Source of the DNA: Azotobacter bryophylli
GTDB lineage: Bacteria > Pseudomonadota > Gammaproteobacteria > Pseudomonadales > Pseudomonadaceae
Direction: 5' to 3'
Assembly: GCF_042643485.1 (NCBI RefSeq)
Contig: NZ_JBHRSJ010000034.1
Coordinates: forward strand, 496,001 to 560,000
DNA: 64,000 nucleotides
This document shows, piece by piece, positions 24,658 through 33,402 of this stretch. The position numbers and the translations under genes were made by a program. The notes under the pieces were generated by a model, which had not been told where the DNA came from, made no database searches, and saw only the letters and a program-made list of their open reading frames with translations. Position 1 is the stretch's first letter; every line of letters starts with the position of its first letter.

Positions 24658-25947
24658 TCAGGGTAGCTCGGGGCTGGAATAGAACGCCGTGAGCACCTTG
24701 ACCAGATGCGACAGATCCTGGCTGCCGGCCAGTTCCCGGATCGAGTGCATGGCGAAGGTCGGCAGACCGATATCGACGGTGCGCACTCCCAGCTGGCTGG
24801 ATGTGATCGGCCCGATGGTCGAGCCGCAGCCCATGTCGCTGCGGGTGACGAAGCTCTGCACCGGAACCTCCACGTCGAAGCACAGGTGGCGGAAGAATCC
24901 GGCGGTCTCGCTGTTGGTGGCGTAGCGCTGGTTGCTATTGATCTTGATCACCGGGCCGGCGTTGAGCTTGGGTCCGTGATTGTCGTCATGGCGATCAGCA
25001 TAGTTGGGGTGCACGCCATGGGCGTTGTCGGCCGAGACCAGCAGGGACTTCTGCATGATGCGCACGAAGTCGTCGCCCTCGGGCAGCAGGCGGTGGAGTA
25101 CCTGGTCGAGGAAGGGGCCGTCGGCGCCGCAGGCGGAGCTGGAGCCGACCTCTTCGTGATCGGTGCAGACCAGTACGCAGTTTTCCTCCTCGCCGGTGGA
25201 GAGCAGGGCCTGCAGGCCGGCATAGCAGGACAGCAGGTTGTCCAGGCGGGCGCCGGCGATGAAGTCGCCGTTCAGGCCAATCAGCGCCGCTGGCTGGGTG
25301 TCGTAGAAGCACAGCTCGAAGTCCAGCACCACGTCGGCATTGATGTCGTGCTCGCGGCGCAGTTGCTCGGCCAGCAGGGCACGAAAGTCGGCGCGCTCGT
25401 CACCGGCAATTTGCGCCAGGATCGGCGGTAATTCGGACTGAGCGTTGATGTTCCAGCCTTCGTTGGCGCTGCGATTCAGATGGATGGCCAGGTTGGGAAT
25501 GATGGCAATCGGCTGCTTGAAGTCGATCAGTTGGCTCTCGACTTTGCCGCCGTGGCGGAAGGTGACCCGCCCAGCGAGGGACAGGTCGCGATCGAACCAG
25601 GGGGCGAGGAGCGCACCGCCGTAGACTTCCACGCCGAGCTGCCAGAAGCCCTGGCGCTGCAGTTCCGGCTGGGGCTTGACCCGCAGGCAGGGGCTGTCGG
25701 TATGCGCCCCTACCAGTCGCAGGCCGGTTTCCAGCGGCGAGTGCCGGCCGAGCTGAACGGCGATGATCGACGAGTCGTTACGGGTGATGTAGTAGCGTCC
25801 CCTGGGATAGGTCGACCAGGCTTCTCGCTCGTCCAGACGCTGATAGCCGGCGGCCTCGAGCTGCCGGGCCAGGCTCGCGCAGGCATGAAAAGGGGTGGGC
25901 GATGCCTTGAGGTAGTCGATCAGGCCTTGATTGAGTTCTTTGCGCAT
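24658..25947 (-). CDS. apeB: M18 family aspartyl aminopeptidase
   Basis: Cytoplasmic zinc aminopeptidase, 429 residues, the standard length when started at ATG 25947 (MRKELNQGLIDYLKASPTPFHA), which has a GGAG site. Metal ligands are visible in VGAHTDSP, in the DNLLS segment, in the acidic CTDHEEVGSSSACGADG motif and in the C-terminal SDMGCGSTIGP...VDIGLPTFAMHSIRE region. It removes acidic N-terminal residues from peptides. It ends 54 bp from the convergent quinone oxidoreductase gene. Confidence 0.95.
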   Translation of the reverse strand: MRKELNQGLIDYLKASPTPFHACASLARQLEAAGYQRLDEREAWSTYPRGRYYITRNDSSIIAVQLGRHSPLETGLRLVGAHTDSPCLRVKPQPELQRQGFWQLGVEVYGGALLAPWFDRDLSLAGRVTFRHGGKVESQLIDFKQPIAIIPNLAIHLNRSANEGWNINAQSELPPILAQIAGDERADFRALLAEQLRREHDINADVVLDFELCFYDTQPAALIGLNGDFIAGARLDNLLSCYAGLQALLSTGEEENCVLVCTDHEEVGSSSACGADGPFLDQVLHRLLPEGDDFVRIMQKSLLVSADNAHGVHPNYADRHDDNHGPKLNAGPVIKINSNQRYATNSETAGFFRHLCFDVEVPVQSFVTRSDMGCGSTIGPITSSQLGVRTVDIGLPTFAMHSIRELAGSQDLSHLVKVLTAFYSSPELP

Positions 25948-26132
25948 AAGTGACTCCGGACAGCGATGCCTCGGAGTGTATCCCATCGAGCGTGACGGGC
26001 GTAATTAGACGCTCGACGGGCTCGACCCGTTACCGGTTTTCGCGCCGCCGGAGAGGGGCGCGCGACGCCGCCGTTCCCCGGCTCTATCCATTGGGTGGGA
26101 TACTGTTGCCCGCCAATCTGCCGGATGTGTCC

Positions 26133-26768
26133 CTAGAAGGGGGCCGGGCTCTCGAAGCGCAGGCGCTGGCCGCTCTGCGGATGGCTGAAGGCGAGCATGC
26201 TGGCATGCAGGCAGAGGCGTTCGAAGGCGGCAAGGGCCTCGGCGTGGGCATACAGGCGGTCGCCCAGCAGCGGATGGCCGATGGCGAGCATGTGCACGCG
26301 CAACTGGTGCGAGCGACCGGTGATCGGGGTCAGCTCGACCCGGCTGTACTGGCCGCAACGCTCGAGCACACGCCAGAAGGTCAGGGCGTGACGTCCGAGT
26401 TCATGATCGACCACGTGTCGCGGCTTGGTCGGCGGGTCGTAGCGCAGCGGCAGCTCGATGCGCCCGCTGTCCGCTTCCGGTTCGTCCCAGCAGAGCGCGG
26501 TATAGGCCTTCTCGGTCTCGCGGTCGTGGAACTGGCGGGACAGTTCGCGATGGCTGTCGGCATCGCGGGCGAGGACGATCAGTCCGGATGTCTCCCAGTC
26601 GAGGCGGTGCACGATGCGTGCCTCCGGATAGCCGTTCTCCTGCAGGCGGGTGACCAGGCAGTCCCGGTTGTCCTCGGCACGGCCGGGCACCGAGAGCAAC
26701 AGGGTGGGCTTGTTGATCACCAGCAGGGCGTCGTCTTCGTGGACGATTTCGATGTTCGACAGGGGCAT
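26133..26768 (-). CDS. rluA: Pseudouridine synthase, RluA family
   Basis: A 211-residue enzyme with the catalytic HRLDWETSGL motif (Asp57), the N-terminal VINKP..LLSVPGR motif and the C-terminal RSHQLRVHM...HPLLGDRLYA. No S4 domain is present, as in E. coli RluA, which modifies 23S rRNA U746 and some tRNAs. It follows minE on the same strand, with a hairpin between them, matching the min-rluA order that I know from Pseudomonas. Confidence 0.93.
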   Translation of the reverse strand: MPLSNIEIVHEDDALLVINKPTLLLSVPGRAEDNRDCLVTRLQENGYPEARIVHRLDWETSGLIVLARDADSHRELSRQFHDRETEKAYTALCWDEPEADSGRIELPLRYDPPTKPRHVVDHELGRHALTFWRVLERCGQYSRVELTPITGRSHQLRVHMLAIGHPLLGDRLYAHAEALAAFERLCLHASMLAFSHPQSGQRLRFESPAPF

Positions 26769-26785
26769 TTGGCTATCCGGAAACG

Positions 26786-26811
26786 AAGACGGCGGCCGCA
26801 GCCGCCGTCTT
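26786..26811 (-). terminator. Hairpin terminator downstream of minE
   Basis: AAGACGGCGG (26786-26795) and CCGCCGTCTT (26802-26811) form a perfect 10-bp stem between minE and rluA. The tail on the minus strand is only moderately T-rich, so some read-through into rluA is likely. Confidence 0.6.
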
Positions 26812-26826
26812 GTGGGGGTGAATCGA

Positions 26827-27081
26827 TCAACGCTCCGGCAGGGTGACGTTGAGTTCGAGGATGGAGCAGTTGCCCTGGTTTTCCAGGATCACCTGCACCT
26901 GATCGTTGTCGATATTGACGTATTTGCGGATCACTTCGACCAGTTCCTGCTGCAAAGCCGGAAGGTAGTCGGGCTGGCTGCGCTGACCGCGTTCGTGGGC
27001 GACGATGATTTGCAGACGCTCTTTCGCGACAGCGGCAGAAGATTGCTTCTTGCGTTCGCGAAAGAAGTCGAAAATGTTCAT
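26827..27081 (-). CDS. minE: Cell division topological specificity factor MinE
   Basis: An 84-residue protein that stimulates MinD ATPase and drives pole-to-pole oscillation. The N-terminal membrane-targeting and anti-MinCD segment (MNIFDFFRERKKQSSAAVAKERLQIIVAHER) and the dimerisation domain (LPALQQELVEVIRKYVNIDNDQVQV...LELNVTLP) are complete. Its ATG overlaps the minD stop by 4 bp, so expression is coupled. Confidence 0.98.
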   Translation of the reverse strand: MNIFDFFRERKKQSSAAVAKERLQIIVAHERGQRSQPDYLPALQQELVEVIRKYVNIDNDQVQVILENQGNCSILELNVTLPER

Positions 27082-27893
27082 TCACGACCTCCAAACAGGC
27101 GTTGCAGGAAGCCCTTCTTCTGCACGTCGAGGAAACGGTGCGGCACTTCCTTGCCGAGCAGGCGATCGACCGCATCGCTATAGGCCTGCCCGGCATCGCT
27201 CTCTTCGTCGAGGATCACCGGGATACCCTGGTTGGAAGCCTTCAGCACCGCCTGGGACTCCGGGATCACGCCGAGCAGACGGATGGCGAGGATCTCCTCG
27301 ACGTCGCCTACGCCGAGCATTTCGCCCTTGGTCACGCGTGCCGGGTTGTAACGGGTCAGCAGCAGATGCTCCTTGATCGGCTCGGCGCCGGTTTCGGCCC
27401 GCTGGGACTTGCTGGCGAGCAGGCCGAGCATGCGGTCGGAGTCGCGTACCGAGGAGACCTCGGGGTTGGTCACGATGACCGCCTCGTCGGCGAAGTACAT
27501 GGCCAGATGTGCGCCTTTCTCGATGCCCGCCGGCGAATCGCAGACGATGTATTCGAAATTCTCGCGCAACTCTTCCATGACCTTGCCGACGCCCTCCTTG
27601 GTCAGGGCGTCCTTATCGCGGGTCTGGCTGGCCGCCAGCACGTAGAGGTTCTCGAGGCGCTTGTCCTTGATCAGGGCCTGGGTCAGGGTGGCGTCTCCGT
27701 TGATAACGTTGACGAAGTCGTACACCACACGGCGTTCGCAGCCCATGATCAGGTCGAGATTACGCAGACCGACGTCGAAGTCGACGATGACGGTCTTGTG
27801 CCCGCGCAGAGCGAGGCCGGTACCGATGGCGGCGCTAGTTGTGGTTTTGCCTACGCCACCCTTGCCGGAAGTGACAACGAGAATCTTGGCCAA
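27078..27893 (-). CDS. minD: Septum site-determining ATPase MinD
   Basis: A 271-residue ParA-like ATPase. It has the deviant Walker A motif with signature and P-loop lysines (GKGGVGKTT, K11 and K16), DFDVGLRNLDLIMG, and CDSPAGIE as Walker B. A C-terminal amphipathic membrane-targeting helix (KGFLQRLFGGR) closes the protein. It recruits MinC to the membrane. Middle gene of minC-minD-minE; the gap from minC is 98 bp and contains no gene. Confidence 0.98.
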   Translation of the reverse strand: MAKILVVTSGKGGVGKTTTSAAIGTGLALRGHKTVIVDFDVGLRNLDLIMGCERRVVYDFVNVINGDATLTQALIKDKRLENLYVLAASQTRDKDALTKEGVGKVMEELRENFEYIVCDSPAGIEKGAHLAMYFADEAVIVTNPEVSSVRDSDRMLGLLASKSQRAETGAEPIKEHLLLTRYNPARVTKGEMLGVGDVEEILAIRLLGVIPESQAVLKASNQGIPVILDEESDAGQAYSDAVDRLLGKEVPHRFLDVQKKGFLQRLFGGRE

Positions 27894-27991
27894 GGTGATT
27901 CACCCCAAATGAAGGAATATCGGGAGCTTCATGCCGCGTCCACAGGCAGAGAAAAAGCCGGTGAAAGCCCCCCAAATCGCGGCAGTATCCG

Positions 27992-28735
27992 TTAAAGTCG
28001 GGTGATGTTCAACACATCGCCCGACAGATGTATGTGTACCGCTTCACCCCAGAGCGGATCGCGTCTGAGGTCCTCGGCGACCTTGTAATGGCCGGCGATG
28101 GAAACCAGTTCCGCAGCCAGTTGCTTGCAGAAAATGCGGGCCTGGGTATTGCCCTTGATACCCGCCAGCGCGCGACCGCGCATCGGTGCGTATACATGGA
28201 TGTTGCCATCGGCCAGCAGTTCCGCTCCGGCACTCACCGGGGCCAGGACCAGCAGGTCCCCGCCCGGGGCATAGACCTGCTGGCCGCTGCGCACCGGAGT
28301 GCTGACGACCTTGGTCGGCTTGGTTACCGGTTCGGCCGGTTTTTCCGGTTTCTTCTGCTCCGCGGGGGGGCTGCCGGCCGGATTGAGCGGCCTTTCCCGG
28401 GCCCCGGACGGGGGCAGGACCGGAAGATCCAGGATGCGCGCGGCGGCGATGTGCTCCGCCCGGCTGGCGCGGATCGCCAGGGTGCGCAGGCCGTGCCGCC
28501 GGCAGACCGCCATCAGTGCGGCCAGATCGAGTGCTTCGGCTCCCTGCTCGAGCTTGTCCAGCGCTAGGATCAGGGGCGTGTTCTGGAAGAAGTTCGGAGC
28601 CTGCGCCACCTTGACACTCAACTGGCGTTCAAGACGGTCGAGATCGTTCTGCGCCAGCTCCAGCACGGTGATGGCCAGCATGCTGCCCTTGAGCTGGAAG
28701 ACGGAGGCTTGGTCGAGGGGTTCGGCTTGACTCAT
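27992..28735 (-). CDS. minC: Septum site-determining protein MinC
   Basis: Division inhibitor that blocks FtsZ assembly, 247 residues. The N-terminal FtsZ-interacting domain covers about 1-110 (VFQLKGSMLAITVLEL). A Pro/Lys/Thr-rich linker spans about 115-150. The C-terminal beta-helix domain has RSGQQVYAPGGDLLVLAPVSAGAELLADGNIHVYAPMRGRALAGIKGN, which binds MinD. The promoter of the min operon should lie in the 209-bp divergent region before the lipid A acyltransferase gene; no clear boxes were assigned. Confidence 0.96.
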   Translation of the reverse strand: MSQAEPLDQASVFQLKGSMLAITVLELAQNDLDRLERQLSVKVAQAPNFFQNTPLILALDKLEQGAEALDLAALMAVCRRHGLRTLAIRASRAEHIAAARILDLPVLPPSGARERPLNPAGSPPAEQKKPEKPAEPVTKPTKVVSTPVRSGQQVYAPGGDLLVLAPVSAGAELLADGNIHVYAPMRGRALAGIKGNTQARIFCKQLAAELVSIAGHYKVAEDLRRDPLWGEAVHIHLSGDVLNITRL

Positions 28736-28944
28736 GATCTGCCCATTGCATTCGGTGGCGGGACTTATAGCGGGAAAAACTGCCGGAAGCTAGAGCCTGT
28801 CCTCCAGGCGGTTCCCAGCCTTCCGGGGCGGGCTCGCCCAGGCTGACACCCGGGGCGGGTTGGAGCGGCGGTTTCGCTTCGAGTTCCGATGGTCGGCGGC
28901 ATTTCCCGATAGAATGCCGCGTTCCGCCGCCTCCGAGTCTGAGA

Positions 28945-29868
28945 ATGGATCGCCCGCGTTTTCGAGCCCGTTTCCTCCATCCGCGCTTCTGGCTGCTCTG
29001 GCTGGGATTGGGCTTGCTCTGGCTGCTGGTGCAGTTGCCTTATGTCTGCCTGCTGTGGCTGGGACGCGGGCTGGGGGCGCTGATGTTCCATCTGGCCGGG
29101 TCCCGGCGCCGGATCGCCAGGCGCAATCTCGAGTTGTGCTTTCCCGAGCTATCGGAGGCCCGGCGCGAGCAGCTGTTGCGGGAGAACTTCGCCTCGACCG
29201 GCATCGCCTTCTTCGAAATGGCCATGAGCTGGTGGTGGCCCCGGCAGCGCTTGGCCCGACTGGCGCGCATCGAGGGCCTGGAGCACCTGCAGCGGGCGCA
29301 GGCCGAAGGCCGGGGGGTGATCCTGATGGCTTTCCACTTCACCACCCTGGAGATCGGCGCTGCGCTGCTCGGCCAGCGCCAGACCATCGACGGCATGTAC
29401 CGCGAGCATTCCAACCCGGTGTTCGACTACGTGCAGCGACGCGGCCGCGAACGGCACAACGCCGATGCCACGGCTATCGAGCGCGAGGACATCCGCGCCA
29501 TGCTCAGGGTGCTGCGGGCCGGGCGGGCGATCTGGTACGCGCCGGATCAGGACTACGGGCGCAAGCAGAGCCTGTTCGCGCCGCTGTTCGGCATTCCCGC
29601 GGCGACCGTGACCGCGACCACCAAGTTCGCCCGGCTGGGCAAGGCGAGGGTGGTGCCTTTCAGCCAGTCGCGGCTGGCTGACGGCTCGGGCTACCGCCTG
29701 GTGATCCATCCGCCGCTGGAGGATTTCCCCGGCGAGTCGGAGGAGGCCGATTGCCGGCGGATCAACCAGTTGGTCGAACAGGCGATTCGCCAGCAGCCGG
29801 AGCAGTACCTGTGGGCGCACCGGCGCTTCAAGACCCGGCCGGACGGCGAGCCGAGCCTGTACAGCTAG
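28945..29868 (+). CDS. Lipid A biosynthesis acyltransferase (LpxL/HtrB family)
   Basis: Inner-membrane acyltransferase of 307 residues that adds a secondary lauroyl-type chain to lipid A. An N-terminal membrane anchor (about 15-48) is followed by the HX4E catalytic motif with H131 and E136 (AFHFTTLEIG), YREHSNPVFDY and WYAPDQDYGRKQSLFAPLFGIPAAT. The end pattern PEQYLWAHRRFKTRP is typical. It diverges from minC, as in Pseudomonas. Whether it is the LpxL or LpxM functional type cannot be decided from sequence alone. Confidence 0.93.
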   Translation: MDRPRFRARFLHPRFWLLWLGLGLLWLLVQLPYVCLLWLGRGLGALMFHLAGSRRRIARRNLELCFPELSEARREQLLRENFASTGIAFFEMAMSWWWPRQRLARLARIEGLEHLQRAQAEGRGVILMAFHFTTLEIGAALLGQRQTIDGMYREHSNPVFDYVQRRGRERHNADATAIEREDIRAMLRVLRAGRAIWYAPDQDYGRKQSLFAPLFGIPAATVTATTKFARLGKARVVPFSQSRLADGSGYRLVIHPPLEDFPGESEEADCRRINQLVEQAIRQQPEQYLWAHRRFKTRPDGEPSLYS

Positions 29869-29878
29869 CCCCGTCCCC

Positions 29879-30742
29879 TCAATAGGGGCCCTCGACGAAA
29901 CTGCCGTTGCGGTAGTCGCGCAGCGCCTGTTCGATTTCCTCCTGGCTGTTCATCACGAAGGGGCCGTACTGCACGATGGGTTCGCCGAGCGGCCGGCCGG
30001 CGATCAGCAGCACGCGGGCGCCGCCTTGGCTGTGCAGCCGCAACTCGCCCTGGTCGGACAGGCGCAGCAGGCGGCCGGCGGATGCTTCGGTCCGAGCGTC
30101 ACCGACGCCGAGACTGCCCTCGTAGACGTACAGCATGACCCGCAGGCCCTCTGCCAGTTTCGGGGTCACCTGGCTGCCGGCCGGCAACTGCAGGTCGAAC
30201 AGCTGTGGCTCGGTCTGCGGGCGCTGCACCGCGCCGTCCGCACTGATCCGGCCATCCTCGAAGCGCCCGGCGATCACCTTTACGCCGACGCCCTCGGCGG
30301 TGCGCAGGCTGGGGATTTCCTCGGGAGCGAAGTCGCGGTAGCCGGGGGCGCACAGCTTGTCCGCGGCCGGCAGGTTGAGCCAGAGCTGGAACCCCCGCAT
30401 GGTGCCTTCCTGCTGTTCCGGCATCTCGCTGTGGATGACGCCGCGGCCGGCGGTCATCCATTGCACGCCGCCGCTGCCCAGCAGGCCGACGTGGCCCATG
30501 TGGTCCTCATGGCGCATGCGCCCTTCGAGCATGTAGGTGATGGTTTCGAAACCCCGGTGCGGGTGCGACGGGAAGCCGGCGATGTATTCGCCGGGATTTT
30601 CCGAGCCGAACTCGTCGAGCATCAGGAAGGGATCGAAGCGCTCGAGGCCGGGGCCGCCGATCACCCGCAGCAGGCGTACGCCGGCGCCGTCGGAGGTGGG
30701 CTGGCCGACGTGGGTGGAGAGGACGGAGCGGTAGGCGGTCAT
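29879..30742 (-). CDS. Pirin family protein
   Basis: A 287-residue bicupin. The N-terminal cupin shows the iron ligands in FPSHPHRGFET and in GRGVIHSEMPE (His and Glu), with the pirin motif HEDHMGHVGLLG.GGVQWMTAG between them. The C-terminal cupin ends with RPLGEPIVQYGPFVMNSQEEI. Bacterial pirins act as quercetinase-like oxygenases or modulate metabolic enzymes; the target here is unknown. ATG 30742 has an AGGGAA site and was preferred to the upstream ATG 30778. It converges on the lipid A acyltransferase with only 10 bp between stops. Confidence 0.93.
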   Translation of the reverse strand: MTAYRSVLSTHVGQPTSDGAGVRLLRVIGGPGLERFDPFLMLDEFGSENPGEYIAGFPSHPHRGFETITYMLEGRMRHEDHMGHVGLLGSGGVQWMTAGRGVIHSEMPEQQEGTMRGFQLWLNLPAADKLCAPGYRDFAPEEIPSLRTAEGVGVKVIAGRFEDGRISADGAVQRPQTEPQLFDLQLPAGSQVTPKLAEGLRVMLYVYEGSLGVGDARTEASAGRLLRLSDQGELRLHSQGGARVLLIAGRPLGEPIVQYGPFVMNSQEEIEQALRDYRNGSFVEGPY

Positions 30743-30850
30743 GATGGGGTTCCCTGCAGAAAAGGAAGGTGGCTGCATCCTAGTCCGAGTCGTTCGGTGA
30801 ATGGTTGCGACTTTCGCGGGTTATTCATCGAGCCGGTCGATCGATCTCGA

Positions 30851-31618
30851 TCACTCGGCGATCTGCAGATCGCGGGCGCGGCTGTAGACGAAGCGGATCT
30901 GCTCGTACTCGAACGGCGAGTTCAGCTGGCCGTAACGGAAGTCGGCGCCGTAGCGGGCGTCCACCCCGCGCAGTATCAGCAGCTCCGGCTGGTCGCTGCT
31001 GGTTTTGGCGAAATCCAGGTAGTTGATCTGGTAGGCGCTGAAGAAGTCCGTCACCAGGCCGCCGGCGTCGCGCAGGTTCGAGGGGCCGAGGATCGGCAGC
31101 ATCAGGTAGGGACCGCCGGGTACGCCGTAGTAGCCGAGGGTCTGGCCGAAATCCTCGCTCTGCCTGTGCAGGCCCATGCGGCTGGCGGGGTCCCACAGGC
31201 CGCCGACGCCGAAGATGGTGTTGAACAGCAGGCGTGCGGTGATGTCCAGGGAGCGCTTGCCCTTGAGCTGCAGCACGCTGTTGAGCAGGTTGGACACATC
31301 GCCGAGGTTGGCGAAGAAGTTGCCGATGCCGCTGCGGACGAAGCGGGGGGTGACCCGCCGGTAGGTGCGCACCACGGGCAGGAACACCCATTCGTCGAAG
31401 CGGTAGTTGAAGTGGTATATCCGGCGGTTCCAGGACTCCCAGGGATCGTAGACGTTCAGCGTGGCGAGGGAGGAGCGCTCGAATTCGCGCTGGCCGAGGG
31501 CGGGGTTGAAGCGCAACTGCTCGAGCGGTCGCTTGAAGCCGTCCGGATCCGTTCCCGCGGCGGAGCAGACCAGGGGCGCGCACAGCAGGGCGGCGACCAG
31601 CAATGCTCCCCTAGCCAC
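30851..31618 (-). CDS. MlaA/VacJ family phospholipid-transport protein without a clear lipobox
   Basis: A 255-residue MlaA homologue. The family core is intact (LNVYDPWESWNRRIYHFNYRFDEW, GNFFANLGDVSNLLNS, RLLFNTIFGVGGLWDPAS, EDFGQTLGYYGVPGGPYLMLPILGPSNLRD). MlaA removes phospholipids from the outer leaflet of the outer membrane. Unusually, the N-terminal signal (about 18-20 residues, ending PLVCSAA) does not make a good lipobox: Cys18 is preceded by Pro-Leu-Val rather than a Leu-x-Gly/Ala pattern. It may be cleaved by signal peptidase I instead. Its ATG region overlaps the end of the upstream hydrolase gene by 8 bp, so the two are translationally coupled. Confidence 0.88.
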   Translation of the reverse strand: MARGALLVAALLCAPLVCSAAGTDPDGFKRPLEQLRFNPALGQREFERSSLATLNVYDPWESWNRRIYHFNYRFDEWVFLPVVRTYRRVTPRFVRSGIGNFFANLGDVSNLLNSVLQLKGKRSLDITARLLFNTIFGVGGLWDPASRMGLHRQSEDFGQTLGYYGVPGGPYLMLPILGPSNLRDAGGLVTDFFSAYQINYLDFAKTSSDQPELLILRGVDARYGADFRYGQLNSPFEYEQIRFVYSRARDLQIAE

Positions 31619-32909
31619 GGAAGAACTCCACCATGGCCCGGCCGTTGACCCGGTAATTGAGGTTGCCGCAGTGTCCGCCGGACGGGTAGAGCGTCAGTCG
31701 GTCGCCGAAGGTCCGGCGCAGGAAGCCGATGTCGCCGGGGCCGAGGGTCAGGTCGTCGGCGTTGTGCATCACGGCGATCTTCCGGCTCCTGCTCAGGTAG
31801 TCCTGCAGGTCGTACAGGCTGATCCGGCGGACCAGCTGCTCCAGGTTGCCGCCGCCGTTGCGGGCGCGCCACAGCGGCACCAGCTGTTCTTCCAGATAGC
31901 ACTGGAAGTTGCACAGCAGGGCCCGGGCGAAGAAGGGTTCGAGCGGGGTTCCTTCGTCCATGGGATAGCCGGCCGGGGTGATCAGCCCGCGCTGGTTGAG
32001 CAGGTCTGAGGTGAAGGCGATGTCGGCCACCGAGAAGCGGAACACGGAGCCGATCAGCATGGCCATCTCCTCGTTGCTCAGGCGCTCCCCGGACTGCTGG
32101 AGGTCGTAGAGCAGGGCGTCGTCTAGGCTGATGTAGCCCCGCTGCTGGAAGTAGCGCGTCAGTTTGCCGAGGATCAGCTCGTAGAAGGTCCGGTTGTTGG
32201 TGATGCCGGACACGTCGGTCTGCACCAGGCGGTCGAGGGCGCGCACCGCGGTGTAGAGGTTGACCGGCGGGTTGATCAGCAGCACGCGCTTGAAGTCGAA
32301 GCGCCTGGCGGTTTCGTCCAGCCGGCTGACGAAGGCCGCATCGAGCGCGCCGAGACTGTAGCCGGTGAGGTAGTACTCGCTGACCGGCAGATCCGCGTGC
32401 TGCTCGCGCACCGCCTGCATGACCCGGTAGAGGTCCTGTGCGTCGTCCTGACTGATGCCGGGCGTGGCGGTGCGCGAGGCGGCGGCCATGAAGTCGTAGC
32501 TGGTCGGCGAGGAGAGCTGCACCACGTGGTAGCCGGCGCCGTAGAACAGCCTCTTCAGGTATTCGGTCTTGCCGTTGGCGTAGCTCGCGCCGGTGCCGGA
32601 GATGATGAAGATCAGCGGGGCGGTGCCGGCCTGGCGGGCCAGGCGGTAGTGCAGCTCCTTCACCGGCCAGAAGTTGCCCGGCAGCGTGAAGGTCCGCTCC
32701 GGGCGCAGGCGCAGGCTGTAGTCGCGCTGCACGATATCGTCGTCGTCCGGCAGGTCCGGGCGCAGCTCCGGCGGCGTGGTGGCGATGGTCGCTTCGAAGG
32801 GGTTCTGCAGCGGAAAGCCGTAGCTGGCGGCGTCGATATCGCCAGCCGCTGCGCCGGTGCAGAGGAAAAGCCCGACGAGCAGGGAGACGAAGCGGGATGA
32901 GCGTGGCAT
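31611..32909 (-). CDS. Secreted alpha/beta hydrolase-like protein coupled to mlaA homologue
   Basis: A 432-residue protein with a signal peptide (about 1-22). The alpha/beta-hydrolase core has an oxyanion-type IFIISGTGASYANGKTEYLKR segment and a nucleophile elbow GYSLGALDA. A late Asp-His pair is visible in HNADDLTLGPGDI and in YPSGGHCGNLNYR. It is likely a periplasmic serine esterase or lipase. Coupling with an MlaA-type protein suggests lipid handling in the envelope, but no substrate can be read off. Confidence 0.8.
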   Translation of the reverse strand: MPRSSRFVSLLVGLFLCTGAAAGDIDAASYGFPLQNPFEATIATTPPELRPDLPDDDDIVQRDYSLRLRPERTFTLPGNFWPVKELHYRLARQAGTAPLIFIISGTGASYANGKTEYLKRLFYGAGYHVVQLSSPTSYDFMAAASRTATPGISQDDAQDLYRVMQAVREQHADLPVSEYYLTGYSLGALDAAFVSRLDETARRFDFKRVLLINPPVNLYTAVRALDRLVQTDVSGITNNRTFYELILGKLTRYFQQRGYISLDDALLYDLQQSGERLSNEEMAMLIGSVFRFSVADIAFTSDLLNQRGLITPAGYPMDEGTPLEPFFARALLCNFQCYLEEQLVPLWRARNGGGNLEQLVRRISLYDLQDYLSRSRKIAVMHNADDLTLGPGDIGFLRRTFGDRLTLYPSGGHCGNLNYRVNGRAMVEFFRG

Positions 32910-33035
32910 GGGCGGTGCGACCGGTGTCCGATATGGCCATACGACAGTGACCAGCGCAACGAGTGCCTCCGTCCCTTGCGTCTCCGACGATGGGCGAGGT
33001 CGAATGAGGGGCGCCTGCCTCCCTGGAGTGTCCCG

Positions 33036-33395
33036 ATGAACGCCCGTATGCCGCCGATCCTGCTTCTGACTCTACTGTCGCTCTGGCTGGCAGCCAGTTA
33101 CGGACTGCGTTTCGCCCTGATGGAGGACAGCCGCTGGATCGGTCTGTGCGTCGACGAGGCCCTGCGCTGGGAATGCCAGCTGCGTGCCGGGCTGGGCCTG
33201 ATGATCCACTTCCGTATCCTCGCCTGGTGCGCCCTGATCCCGGCCCTGGTCGGCTTCTTCCTGCCGGGGCGTGCGGGGCGCTGGCTGGGGCTGCTGGCAC
33301 TGATCCTGGGTATCCCGGCGCTGGTGCTCTACACCGCCACGCTGGCGGTGTTCGCCCTGGTCATCGCCGGATTGCGCCTGGTCCGCGAGACCTGA
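33036..33395 (+). CDS. Small integral membrane protein, unknown function
   Basis: A 119-residue, very hydrophobic protein with about three to four membrane segments. A central extracytoplasmic loop carries two cysteines (GLCVDEALRWECQLRAG), which could form a disulfide. A TGGAGTG site precedes ATG 33036; the frame is open further upstream to 32976 but without a site. I do not recognise the family. It converges on the GH17 gene with 7 bp between stops and diverges from the hydrolase/mlaA pair. Confidence 0.75.
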   Translation: MNARMPPILLLTLLSLWLAASYGLRFALMEDSRWIGLCVDEALRWECQLRAGLGLMIHFRILAWCALIPALVGFFLPGRAGRWLGLLALILGIPALVLYTATLAVFALVIAGLRLVRET

Positions 33396-33402
33396 CTGGA
33401 GG

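Noticed and set aside
30026..31648. 540-residue plus-strand frame opposite pirin and mlaA
   Set aside because: Composition of a reverse-complement shadow; no motifs.
31456..33300. 614-residue minus-strand frame overlapping the hydrolase and mlaA genes
   Set aside because: Arg/Pro/Ala-rich shadow in another frame of two well-supported genes.
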